A stretch of DNA of 11,731 nt from Acidobacteriota bacterium (lineage in GTDB: Bacteria; Acidobacteriota; Terriglobia; Terriglobales; Acidobacteriaceae). Shown in pieces: positions 5,678 through 11,731 of this stretch. The position numbers were made by a program, and so were the translations under genes. The stretch spans positions 1-11,731 of the forward strand of contig QIAI01000079.1 of the NCBI GenBank assembly GCA_003224995.1. The letters run 5' to 3'. Position 1 is the stretch's first letter, and every line of letters begins with the position of its first letter. A model generated the notes under the pieces. It did no database searches. It was not told the origin of the DNA and saw only the letters and a list, made by a program, of their open reading frames with translations.

Positions 5678-6480
5678 GCGGCAAAGTGTTTCTGGTGGGG
5701 GCTGGCCCTGGCGATCCCGAGTTGCTCACAGTTAAGGCGCTGCGAATCCTGCAGGCAGCGCAGGTGGTATTGCACGATAACCTGATTGGACACGAGATTC
5801 TTGAGCTGATCCCAGCGTCTGCTGAAGTTCGCAGCGTCGGCAAACGTTGCGGGCGCAAAAGCACTGCACAAGCGGAGATCAACGGCTTGCTGATTACGTT
5901 TGCCCCGTTCGGGCTCAACGTTGTCCGCTTGAAGGGAGGCGATTCTTGCATTTTTGGGCGAGCTGGGGAAGAGATCGCTGCTCTTCGCAGGGCCAACGTT
6001 GATTTCGAAATCGTTCCTGGCGTGACTTCAGCTCTCGCCTCGGCGGCCGCAGCTCAGATATCCCTGACGCAACGCGACAAAGCCTCAGCCGTGGTTTTTC
6101 TGACCAGTCATCATGCCAATCCCAAGGAGACGGTCCAATGGCAAGCGTACGTTTCATCCGGAGCCACTCTGGCGATCTACATGCCGGGCTTTCATTACGA
6201 GCAGACTGCCCGCCAGCTGATAGCGGCCGGTCTGAAGGCCGATACGGCCTGCGCGATTGTTTCCCGCGCCAGTTCTCGAGATCAGCAGATTTATCGCACT
6301 ACGGTACGCGAGTTGCCCAAAGCTCCGCAGCTTCCAACTCCGACTCTCTTGCTTGTCGGCGATGTTGTCGAAGCCGAGCAAACCGTCGCAAGCAAGCCAT
6401 GGAACCTGGCAACCGACTCATTCACGCAGGCGCCCGTCGCTGGTGAACTATCCCTCGACCGGGTGCTCTGGGGAGATTAG
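5674..6480 (+). CDS. cobA: Uroporphyrinogen-III C-methyltransferase
   Basis: This enzyme transfers two methyl groups from SAM to uroporphyrinogen III to give precorrin-2, feeding the preceding siroheme enzyme. The 268-residue length is normal for a stand-alone SUMT. Motifs are FLVGAGPGDPELLTVKA (6-22), VVRLKGGDSCIFGRAGEE (83-100) and VPGVTSALASAAAAQISLTQR (114-134). The usual GGDPFVFGR loop reads GGDSCIFGR here, with the Pro replaced by Ser; the fold signature is otherwise intact. It overlaps the upstream gene by four bases, with GGGAG nine bases before the ATG, so the two are probably translationally coupled. A paralogue dedicated to cobalamin is possible in principle, but the neighbours point to siroheme. 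Confidence 0.94.
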   Translation: MSGKVFLVGAGPGDPELLTVKALRILQAAQVVLHDNLIGHEILELIPASAEVRSVGKRCGRKSTAQAEINGLLITFAPFGLNVVRLKGGDSCIFGRAGEEIAALRRANVDFEIVPGVTSALASAAAAQISLTQRDKASAVVFLTSHHANPKETVQWQAYVSSGATLAIYMPGFHYEQTARQLIAAGLKADTACAIVSRASSRDQQIYRTTVRELPKAPQLPTPTLLLVGDVVEAEQTVASKPWNLATDSFTQAPVAGELSLDRVLWGD

Positions 6481-6489
6481 GAGCAGACA

Positions 6490-7236
6490 GTGATCGAGAA
6501 TTTGGAAGAAGTACAGATTTTGGCAGAAACCTGGAGTGCGGAAGAAGTTCTACAGTGGGCTTTCAAGAATTTTGGCAAACGGGTGGAGATAGCGTCGGGG
6601 TTCGGGGCGGAAGGTATGGCACTCATCGACATTGCCGCCCGTCTCAATCCGGACCTGCGGGTATTTACCATCGACACAGAATTTCTTTTTCCTGAGACCT
6701 ATCAGCTCATTGAGAAAGTCGAAAAGCGCTATGGCATCGCTGTGGAGCGAGTACGCCCCCGTCTGACCCCAGAAGCGCAAGCGGAGATTTACGGCCCGGC
6801 CCTATGGGCGGTGAAGCCGGATGACTGCTGCGCGCTGCGAAAAGTTGGTCCCCTCAAGGAAAAACTCGCGGGTTTGCCCGCATGGATCACGGCCATCCGC
6901 CGCGATCAAACTTCTGCGCGTGCGAGCGCACGCAAGGTTGAATGGGACGCGAAATTCCAACTGGTGAAGATCAATCCGATTGCCGACTGGACCACGAAGG
7001 ATGTTTGGAATTACATCTTCGCGCACGACATTCCTTACAATCCTTTGCATGATGCCAGTTTCACCAGCATTGGCTGCACGCATTGCACGCGGGCAATTCG
7101 GCCGGGAGAAGACGCTCGTGCTGGAAGGTGGTCCGGATTCCAAAAGACGGAGTGCGGCTTGCACGCTGAGACAGAGATCGCGCCATCTCCTCTGATCCAA
7201 CTCAATCTCGGCGGAGAGCCGAGAGCGGAAGGATAA
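6490..7236 (+). CDS. cysH: Adenylylsulfate (APS) reductase, 4Fe-4S type
   Basis: The enzyme reduces activated sulfate to sulfite with thioredoxin or a similar donor, supplying the substrate of sir. The product is 248 residues. The nucleotide-binding loop is around ASGFGAEG (35-42). The cysteine pattern that distinguishes bacterial APS reductases from PAPS reductases is complete: C113/C114 (DDCCALRK) and C196/C199 (GCTHCTR) ligate the 4Fe-4S cluster, and C222 in the ECGLH motif is the catalytic nucleophile. AITAIRRDQTSARA-like sequence (132-145) is the usual substrate segment. The start is GTG at 6490, with AGGAG overlapping the cobA stop six bases upstream. No ATP sulfurylase gene is in the window, so sulfate activation must be encoded elsewhere. 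Confidence 0.95.
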   Translation: MIENLEEVQILAETWSAEEVLQWAFKNFGKRVEIASGFGAEGMALIDIAARLNPDLRVFTIDTEFLFPETYQLIEKVEKRYGIAVERVRPRLTPEAQAEIYGPALWAVKPDDCCALRKVGPLKEKLAGLPAWITAIRRDQTSARASARKVEWDAKFQLVKINPIADWTTKDVWNYIFAHDIPYNPLHDASFTSIGCTHCTRAIRPGEDARAGRWSGFQKTECGLHAETEIAPSPLIQLNLGGEPRAEG

Positions 7237-7250
7237 CTCCGGCTCGCGTA

Positions 7251-7292
7251 GGGGCGGACCCCATCGTCCGCCCCGCGGAGTTCCGGCTCCGC
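7251..7292 (+). repeat. Tandem GC-rich hairpins (REP-like)
   Basis: GGGGCGGA (7251-7258) and TCCGCCCC (7267-7274) form an 8-bp stem. Directly after it GCGGAG (7275-7280) and CTCCGC (7287-7292) form a second 6-bp stem. There is no T-tract, so it does not look like an intrinsic terminator. It may be an interspersed palindromic repeat or an mRNA-stabilising structure between cysH and the exporter gene. The rest of 7237-7395 shows nothing recognisable except the ribosome binding site before 7396. Confidence 0.5.
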
Positions 7293-7395
7293 AACGGTGC
7301 GGCCATTCCGAGTAATCAAGCCGGTCAATCCCCAAGAACCTCGTCATCCGCAGACCAGATCGTAGTCGCTATGGCACACTGGTTGCGGAGGCAGT

Positions 7396-8232
7396 GTGAA
7401 CAATCTGGAGTTCACCATTCTGGTCGGGCTGGGATCGTTCATGGCTGGCTTTCTCGGTGCGCTCACCGGACTGGGAGGCGGCGTTGTCCTGGTGCCCCTG
7501 CTTACCCTGGTTTTCAAGGTTGACATCCGCTATGCCGTCGGGGCCTCCCTCGTTTCCGTCATCGCGACTTCCTCGGGAGCCGCAGTGGCCTATCTGAAGG
7601 ACGGCTTTTCCAATATTCGCATTGGAATGTTTCTCGAAATCGCAACTACCGTGGGCGCATTATTTGGCGCGTACCTGGCGGCCAAAGTCTCGACCTCCGC
7701 GATTGGCGCCGTTTTTGGACTCGTGCTGCTGTACTCCGGCTATCTCTCCAGCCGGACTCCGGTCGATCCTCCTCCCGATCAGAAGCCTGATCCCCTGGCC
7801 ACACGGCTGGGGATGAACGGCGAGTACCCGTCGCTGGCTGGCCCGAAATCGTACAACGTCCATCGCGTTCCGTTGGGCTTTGGCTTAATGTTTGGCGCCG
7901 GAGGATTGTCGGGCTTGTTGGGAATCGGGTCGGGCGCGGTGAAGGTCCTCGCCATGGAGCACGCCATGGGCATTCCCTTTAAAGGTTCGACCACGACAAG
8001 CAATTTCATGGTCGGAGTTACCGCAGCAGCCAGCGCCGGAGTTTATCTCAGCCGCGGGTACGTTGATCCCGGTCTGGCCATGCCTGTCATGCTAGGTGTG
8101 CTTGCAGGATCGCTGGCCGGTGCCCGCGTTCTCGCTCGCACCAAGACCCGGCAACTGCGTTGGGTTTTCGGTGCGGTGATTGCGGCCTTGGGAATCGAGA
8201 TGCTTTATGGCGCGTTCACGGGGAAACTGTAA
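7396..8232 (+). CDS. TauE/SafE-family membrane transporter (putative sulfite/organosulfur exporter)
   Basis: This is a 278-residue polytopic inner-membrane protein of the TauE/SafE (DUF81) family, whose members export sulfite, sulfoacetate and related anions. Two glycine-rich repeat signatures mark the duplicated halves: ALTGLGGGVVLVPLL (22-36) and GLSGLLGIGSGAVKVLAM (170-187). Hydrophobic spans fit about seven or eight helices, with a polar stretch at about 119-157 between the halves. The start is GTG at 7396, with GGAGG (7387-7391) four bases upstream. It lies 159 bases after cysH on the same strand and could share its transcript or have its own promoter. In this setting it may release excess sulfite; the substrate is inferred from context only. 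Its stop is immediately followed by the next ATG. Confidence 0.88.
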   Translation: MNNLEFTILVGLGSFMAGFLGALTGLGGGVVLVPLLTLVFKVDIRYAVGASLVSVIATSSGAAVAYLKDGFSNIRIGMFLEIATTVGALFGAYLAAKVSTSAIGAVFGLVLLYSGYLSSRTPVDPPPDQKPDPLATRLGMNGEYPSLAGPKSYNVHRVPLGFGLMFGAGGLSGLLGIGSGAVKVLAMEHAMGIPFKGSTTTSNFMVGVTAAASAGVYLSRGYVDPGLAMPVMLGVLAGSLAGARVLARTKTRQLRWVFGAVIAALGIEMLYGAFTGKL

Positions 8233-8619
8233 ATGTTCAGAACCTTTGACTGGACGGATCAAAAGATTGAGGTCATCATCGCCAACCTGTTGCGCGCCGG
8301 CGTCCTGCTTGCCGCACTGTTGGTAATTGTAGGCGGCCTGATATTTCTGATGAGGCATGGATTATCGCCGGCAAGCTATCACGTCTTCGCCGGCGAACCT
8401 TTCGAGTTGCGAAACTGGAAGGGAATCGTACGGTCGGCGTTTACGTTGCGGGGACAGGGAATTATTCAGCTTGGACTATTGGTCCTGATTGCGACGCCGG
8501 TTGCACGCGTGGCTTTCTCGGTGTTCGCCTTCGCCATTGAGCGCGACTGGTTGTATGTGGGCATCGCCGCCTTTGTGTTGGGCGTCCTTCTCTTCAGTCT
8601 GCTAGGGTCAGCCGTTTAG
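8233..8619 (+). CDS. DUF1634 membrane protein
   Basis: This 128-residue protein has three predicted membrane spans, at about residues 18-40, 76-100 and 106-126, and a short polar loop between the first two. It resembles the DUF1634 family, small membrane proteins found next to TauE/SafE transporters. Its function is unknown; an accessory or stabilising partner of the transporter is a reasonable guess. The ATG directly follows the TAA of the transporter gene (TAAATG), so the two are certainly co-transcribed and probably coupled. No terminator is visible after its stop. Confidence 0.8.
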   Translation: MFRTFDWTDQKIEVIIANLLRAGVLLAALLVIVGGLIFLMRHGLSPASYHVFAGEPFELRNWKGIVRSAFTLRGQGIIQLGLLVLIATPVARVAFSVFAFAIERDWLYVGIAAFVLGVLLFSLLGSAV

Positions 8620-8838
8620 TCCGTTCCGGTCCTGGGCAGATGTGAACCATTAGAGGAGAAGTTCTAGTTAAGTCATTGTCTTCAAAAGAAGACTTCATGC
8701 CATCTTTGGAGTCCGATAGAAGTCTGGAGTCGAGTCGCTACCTCCTCACATCCAACTGTTTGCGGGCGGCCTGCTTCTAACGGGTGACGTTGACCGTGTC
8801 TGCCCTCAGCCCATCCTTTCGTACCGCAAGGAGCTTCC
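8620..8838. other. Intergenic region before the Dps gene
   Basis: No gene is visible. It holds a small hairpin, GTCTTC-AAAA-GAAGAC (8678-8693), with no T-tract. A weak promoter candidate has TTGACC at 8790-8795 with a poor -10 (ATCCTT, 8813-8818) 17 bases on. The AAGGAG ribosome binding site (8828-8833) of the next gene is at its end. Confidence 0.4.
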
Positions 8839-9456
8839 ATGGCCAAGAAAGAATCCGTGCCTGCTAATCGTGGCAGGATCAGTGCGCAGCCTCGTCTTCA
8901 TCAGCGAGCGCGTGAAATTCAAACCTACGGCACCGTCGAGCATTTGTTGCCGCTGGAACTGGAAGAACCGGTTCGTCTGGAAATGACCGAACAGCTCAAC
9001 CAGTTGCTCGCCGATACCATCACTCTCCGCGATCTCTATAAAAAATCGCACTGGCAAGTTGCCGGACCGACTTTCTATCAGCTGCATTTGCTCTACGACA
9101 AACATTATGAAGAGCAGGATGAAATCGTGGACGAGATTGCCGAGCGCATTCAGCTTCTGGGCGGCATCAGCCTGGCGATGGCTGCGGACATAGCCGAGAC
9201 CACGAAGATCGAGCGGCCACCTCGCGGCCGGGAAGAAGTTCCCGTCCAGATTTCACGCTTGCTTGATGCTCACCAGATCATTATTGGGCAGTGCCGCAAG
9301 TTGGCAAAGCGAGCCCAGACCATCGGAGATGAAGGCACGAATGATCTCGTCGTCAGCGACGTGCTTCGCACCAACGAACTGCAGCAGTGGTTTATCAATG
9401 AGCACCTCGCGAATGTTCCCTTGGTGATTGCGGAAGATCCCGAGGCGGCTGCATAG
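8839..9456 (+). CDS. dps: Dps-type ferritin-like DNA protection protein
   Basis: Dps proteins form a 12-subunit shell that oxidises ferrous iron with hydrogen peroxide, stores it and often binds DNA. The core matches: SHWQVAGPTFYQLHLLYDKHY (70-90) and EIVDEIAERIQLLGG (95-109). All five ferroxidase residues of the inter-subunit site align with E. coli Dps: H71, H83, D87, D98 and E102. The 205-residue length exceeds the usual 160-170 because of an N-terminal extension of some 20 residues relative to E. coli. It begins MAKKESVPANRGRISAQPR and is rich in Lys/Arg, so it may bind DNA. AAGGAG lies five bases before the ATG. The gene appears monocistronic, with its own terminator. Regulation by iron or stress is expected for the family, but no Fur or OxyR site was recognised. 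Confidence 0.92.
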   Translation: MAKKESVPANRGRISAQPRLHQRAREIQTYGTVEHLLPLELEEPVRLEMTEQLNQLLADTITLRDLYKKSHWQVAGPTFYQLHLLYDKHYEEQDEIVDEIAERIQLLGGISLAMAADIAETTKIERPPRGREEVPVQISRLLDAHQIIIGQCRKLAKRAQTIGDEGTNDLVVSDVLRTNELQQWFINEHLANVPLVIAEDPEAAA

Positions 9457-9480
9457 AATCAGTAAACGGTATTAAAGTTT

Positions 9481-9509
9481 CAGGCCCGTCGCGCTGACGG
9501 GCCTGTTTT
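9481..9509 (+). terminator. Intrinsic terminator after dps
   Basis: A perfect 10-bp stem, CAGGCCCGTC (9481-9490) and GACGGGCCTG (9496-9505), has the loop GCGCT and is followed by TTTT. It lies 24 bases after the dps stop and between convergent genes. On the minus strand the flanking sequence has only a short interrupted T-run, so termination in that direction would be weaker. Confidence 0.92.
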
Positions 9510-9533
9510 CTGTTCCGAAGGGCGACATCCCAC

Positions 9534-10529
9534 TTATTTCTTTACTTCTTCTTTGTCGTGATCGTAATACTCGAACGCCGACATCGGCTTAGCTCCGCCT
9601 TTTTTCCAGATCCGATCATCGGGCGGGAGCTTGCCCAGCACCTTCGCCATCTCTCTGACGTGGGAAGCTACCGACCCGCAGCAGGAGCCGATGTAGTTGA
9701 TGCCGATGTCACGCGCTTGCGCTGCGTACTCTCCCATATCTTTGCGAGTGAGCTGCAGGGGATCGAGTGCATAAGGAAATTCGGGGAGGCTGGTAAAGTC
9801 AGGCTTGGTTTTTGGAGTCTTGGATCCGACCGGCTGGCATGCCAGGTAGCCCGAGACGGCTCGCCTCATCTCCGCCATTGGCCCCAATATGTGCTGAGGG
9901 GGCCGCAGGCAATTCATGCCTACGATGTCGGCACCGGCATCGAGCAATGCTTTGGCGGCATCCGCTGCATTCTTTCCTTCCGCCGTCTCATCTTTGTTCT
10001 CGAAGCAAATGGTGACCATCACCGGCAACCCCGTTTTTTTCGCGCGCTCGACGGCCAACAAGGCTTCACCGAGCCAGGAAAAGGTTTCCCCGATGATGAA
10101 GTCAACGCCTTCTTCAATCTGCACGCGCAATTGCTCATCGAAGGTTTCGCGCACACGATCGGCGGCGGTCGCACTATTGGGCTCGTACATCCAGGTCAAG
10201 CTCAAGTTCCCAGCGACCAGACAATCGTCGCCGGCCACTTCCTTTGCAATGCGGACGGCGGAGCGGTTGATGTCTTCCACGCGATCTTCCAGGCCGACCG
10301 TCGCAAGTTTGTCGCGACTTGCGTAGAAGGTCAGGGCCTGCAGGACCTCAGCTCCGGCATTTCGAAATTCGATATGCAATTCGCGCAGCGCGTCGGGATA
10401 GACAATGGCAACTTCCGGGGTAAATGGGCCCGGCCGCACCCACCCGCGCTTCTCCAGTTCCAGGAGATAGCCGCCGTCTCCCAGAACCGGGCCTTCCTTC
10501 AGCCGCTCCAGAATTCCTTTTTTCTTCAT
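9534..10529 (-). CDS. Betaine-homocysteine S-methyltransferase-like protein
   Basis: Members of this zinc-dependent TIM-barrel family move a methyl group from betaine or another donor to homocysteine, giving methionine. The 331-residue protein has the expected parts: GPVLGDGGYLLELEKRGW at the N-terminus, FIIGETFSWLGEA with E148 at the homocysteine site, GADIVGMNCLRPP with zinc ligand C207, and NYIGSCCGS with zinc ligands C283 and C284. It is shorter than animal BHMT (about 400 residues) and lacks the long C-terminal dimerisation arm. The ATG at 10529 has AAGGAG eight bases upstream. It lies 18 bases after the oxidoreductase gene and is surely its operon partner. The methyl donor (betaine, dimethylsulfonium compounds or S-methylmethionine) cannot be fixed from sequence. 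Confidence 0.85.
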   Translation of the reverse strand: MKKKGILERLKEGPVLGDGGYLLELEKRGWVRPGPFTPEVAIVYPDALRELHIEFRNAGAEVLQALTFYASRDKLATVGLEDRVEDINRSAVRIAKEVAGDDCLVAGNLSLTWMYEPNSATAADRVRETFDEQLRVQIEEGVDFIIGETFSWLGEALLAVERAKKTGLPVMVTICFENKDETAEGKNAADAAKALLDAGADIVGMNCLRPPQHILGPMAEMRRAVSGYLACQPVGSKTPKTKPDFTSLPEFPYALDPLQLTRKDMGEYAAQARDIGINYIGSCCGSVASHVREMAKVLGKLPPDDRIWKKGGAKPMSAFEYYDHDKEEVKK

Positions 10530-10547
10530 TCGTGCTCCTTCGCATAG

Positions 10548-11726
10548 CTAGTCATCGACGTACTCGAACTGTGCCTTGATCGGCATTCCTTCCGCAAATC
10601 GGCCGGGTCGGAACGCCAAGATATCCACCGTCCTACCGATTCCGTCGAGCAATAATTCCGACATAACGAGCCCCACTGCTGGAGAAATCTTGAAGCCCAT
10701 CCCGGAAAATCCAGCGCAGAGATAGAGTCCTGTGATGCCCGGCATCTCACCCAAGAGCGGTCGACAGTCCGGCGTCATGTCGTACACTCCCGTCACTCCG
10801 CGCATGACCTCGGCGTTCTCCAGTTTCGGCACGCGGCGGCAGGCACGTTCGATGAGTTCCTCCAGCGACTCGTCCGAAGCGCGCTGCGGAAAATCATCGG
10901 GATCCGCTGGCCGCTTGCCATAGAAATCTCCCACTAAGAACTTGTCAGGACCATCCGGGCGAAAATAGGTTGCGGTGCCTGAATCGATGCAGGCGCATCC
11001 TCCGCCACGCATGTCCGGCGCGTTCTTCAGAATCGCAACCTGGTGGTATTCGGTCTCGATGGGCAAATCGCATCCGACTGCCTGGAATAGAGGACGCGTC
11101 CAAGGACCGGTGGCAGCGATGACCACGGGAGCTTGGACTTCCCCCTGATCCGTGGCAACGCCGCGCGCCCGGCCGCCTTCGACCAGCAATGACATCGCTC
11201 GAGTGCGCGGCGAATAGGCGACTCCGAGGTCGCGGGCTCGGGACAGGAAGTCGGTCGCGACCGCGGCACCGTCTCCATAACCCGAGTTTGGTTCGTAAGC
11301 GGCTATTTCGATGTCGTCAACCACCCAATCGGGTTCGAGTTCTCGCAGTTCCGGCTTCGAGATCAGGCTCACGTTGGCACCGAGTCGGCATTGCATTTCG
11401 ACATTGCATCGCAATCGATCGGCCTCGTTCGGATGTACCAGGCGGACGAACCCGGTTTTCTGAAACAAGGTTCGTTCCCCAACAAGGTCCGTCCAGTGCT
11501 CGAACATCTGCAGGCTGACCAGCGCGAGCTGAACCTCTGCCGGAAAGCTGTAATGCATGCGAATCAGAGCCGACGAACGCCCGCTCCCTCCGCTGCCGAC
11601 GTGATCTTTATCGATTACCAGGACCCGACCAGCTTTGCGTTGAGCCAGATGGAACGCAATGGATGCGCCCATCACGCCTGCGCCCAGGATCACGATGTCG
11701 GCCGTGCGTGTTCCGTTTGTGCTCAA
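10548..11726 (-). CDS. DAO-family FAD-dependent oxidoreductase (sarcosine/dimethylglycine oxidase-like); start uncertain
   Basis: This is a soluble flavoprotein of the D-amino-acid oxidase/sarcosine oxidase superfamily, 392 residues as read. The FAD Rossmann motif ILGAGVMGASIAFHLA spans 13-28 with an acidic residue at D39. VGSGGSGRSSALIR (43-56) and the C-terminal GFSGMGFKISPAVG (339-352) complete the flavin site. In the segment TGVYDMTPD, residue G313 aligns with the Cys that binds FAD covalently in monomeric sarcosine oxidase, so FAD is probably not covalent here. Beside a betaine-homocysteine methyltransferase-like gene, N-methyl amino acids such as dimethylglycine or sarcosine are plausible substrates; this is inference. 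The first in-frame start is TTG at 11726, and the frame is open to the window edge, so the true start may lie outside. Confidence 0.8.
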   Translation of the reverse strand: MSTNGTRTADIVILGAGVMGASIAFHLAQRKAGRVLVIDKDHVGSGGSGRSSALIRMHYSFPAEVQLALVSLQMFEHWTDLVGERTLFQKTGFVRLVHPNEADRLRCNVEMQCRLGANVSLISKPELRELEPDWVVDDIEIAAYEPNSGYGDGAAVATDFLSRARDLGVAYSPRTRAMSLLVEGGRARGVATDQGEVQAPVVIAATGPWTRPLFQAVGCDLPIETEYHQVAILKNAPDMRGGGCACIDSGTATYFRPDGPDKFLVGDFYGKRPADPDDFPQRASDESLEELIERACRRVPKLENAEVMRGVTGVYDMTPDCRPLLGEMPGITGLYLCAGFSGMGFKISPAVGLVMSELLLDGIGRTVDILAFRPGRFAEGMPIKAQFEYVDD

Positions 11727-11731
11727 GCGAC

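Noticed and set aside
8678..8693. Hairpin GTCTTC-AAAA-GAAGAC as a terminator for the DUF1634 gene
   Set aside because: The stem is short and AT-containing with no T-tract after it.
8813..8818. A firm promoter call for dps from TTGACC plus ATCCTT
   Set aside because: The -35 and spacing are acceptable but the -10 has almost no match, so it is kept only as a weak candidate.
9558..10547. A 329-codon plus-strand ORF
   Set aside because: It is almost exactly antisense to the BHMT-like gene, whose zinc motifs and ribosome binding site are clear. The plus-strand translation shows no recognisable domain.

Overview
The window is a compact bacterial chromosomal segment of moderately high GC, coding on both strands, with no phage, IS or CRISPR signal. 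Gene content (short overlapping his genes, a ferredoxin-type sulfite reductase clustered with siroheme genes and an Fe-S APS reductase, a TauE/DUF1634 pair) fits an Acidobacteriota-like soil bacterium. That assignment is inference; nothing in the sequence proves it.

Left block (1-3063, minus strand): a histidine operon in the order hisI-hisG-hisD-hisC. Neighbouring genes overlap by 1-8 bases, and hisC runs off the left edge. Ahead of hisI is a complete attenuator: a promoter, a 22-residue leader peptide with six His codons among its first twelve, mutually exclusive RNA arms, and a perfect 10-bp terminator with a T-tract.

Centre block (3142-8619, plus strand): a divergent cysteine/sulfate assimilation cluster. 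It starts with a second attenuator: a TTGACA promoter, a 29-residue leader peptide with six Cys codons (five in a run of six residues), a competing pair of helices, and a 14-bp terminator ending just before the first gene. It continues with sulfite reductase, precorrin-2 dehydrogenase/ferrochelatase (siroheme synthase), uroporphyrinogen-III methyltransferase and APS reductase, so it makes both the reductase and its siroheme. After a gap with two hairpins come a TauE/SafE exporter and a DUF1634 membrane protein.

Right block (8620-11731): a Dps-type mini-ferritin with its own terminator on the plus strand, then a convergent minus-strand pair: a betaine-homocysteine methyltransferase-like enzyme and a DAO-family FAD oxidoreductase, the latter reaching the right edge.

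The most notable part is 2888-3340. Two divergent amino-acid operons are each preceded by a ribosome-sensed attenuator. In both, the leader peptide start codon lies only about 3-6 bases after the predicted transcription start and has no Shine-Dalgarno sequence, so both leaders look leaderless. The cysteine attenuator is the less familiar of the two.
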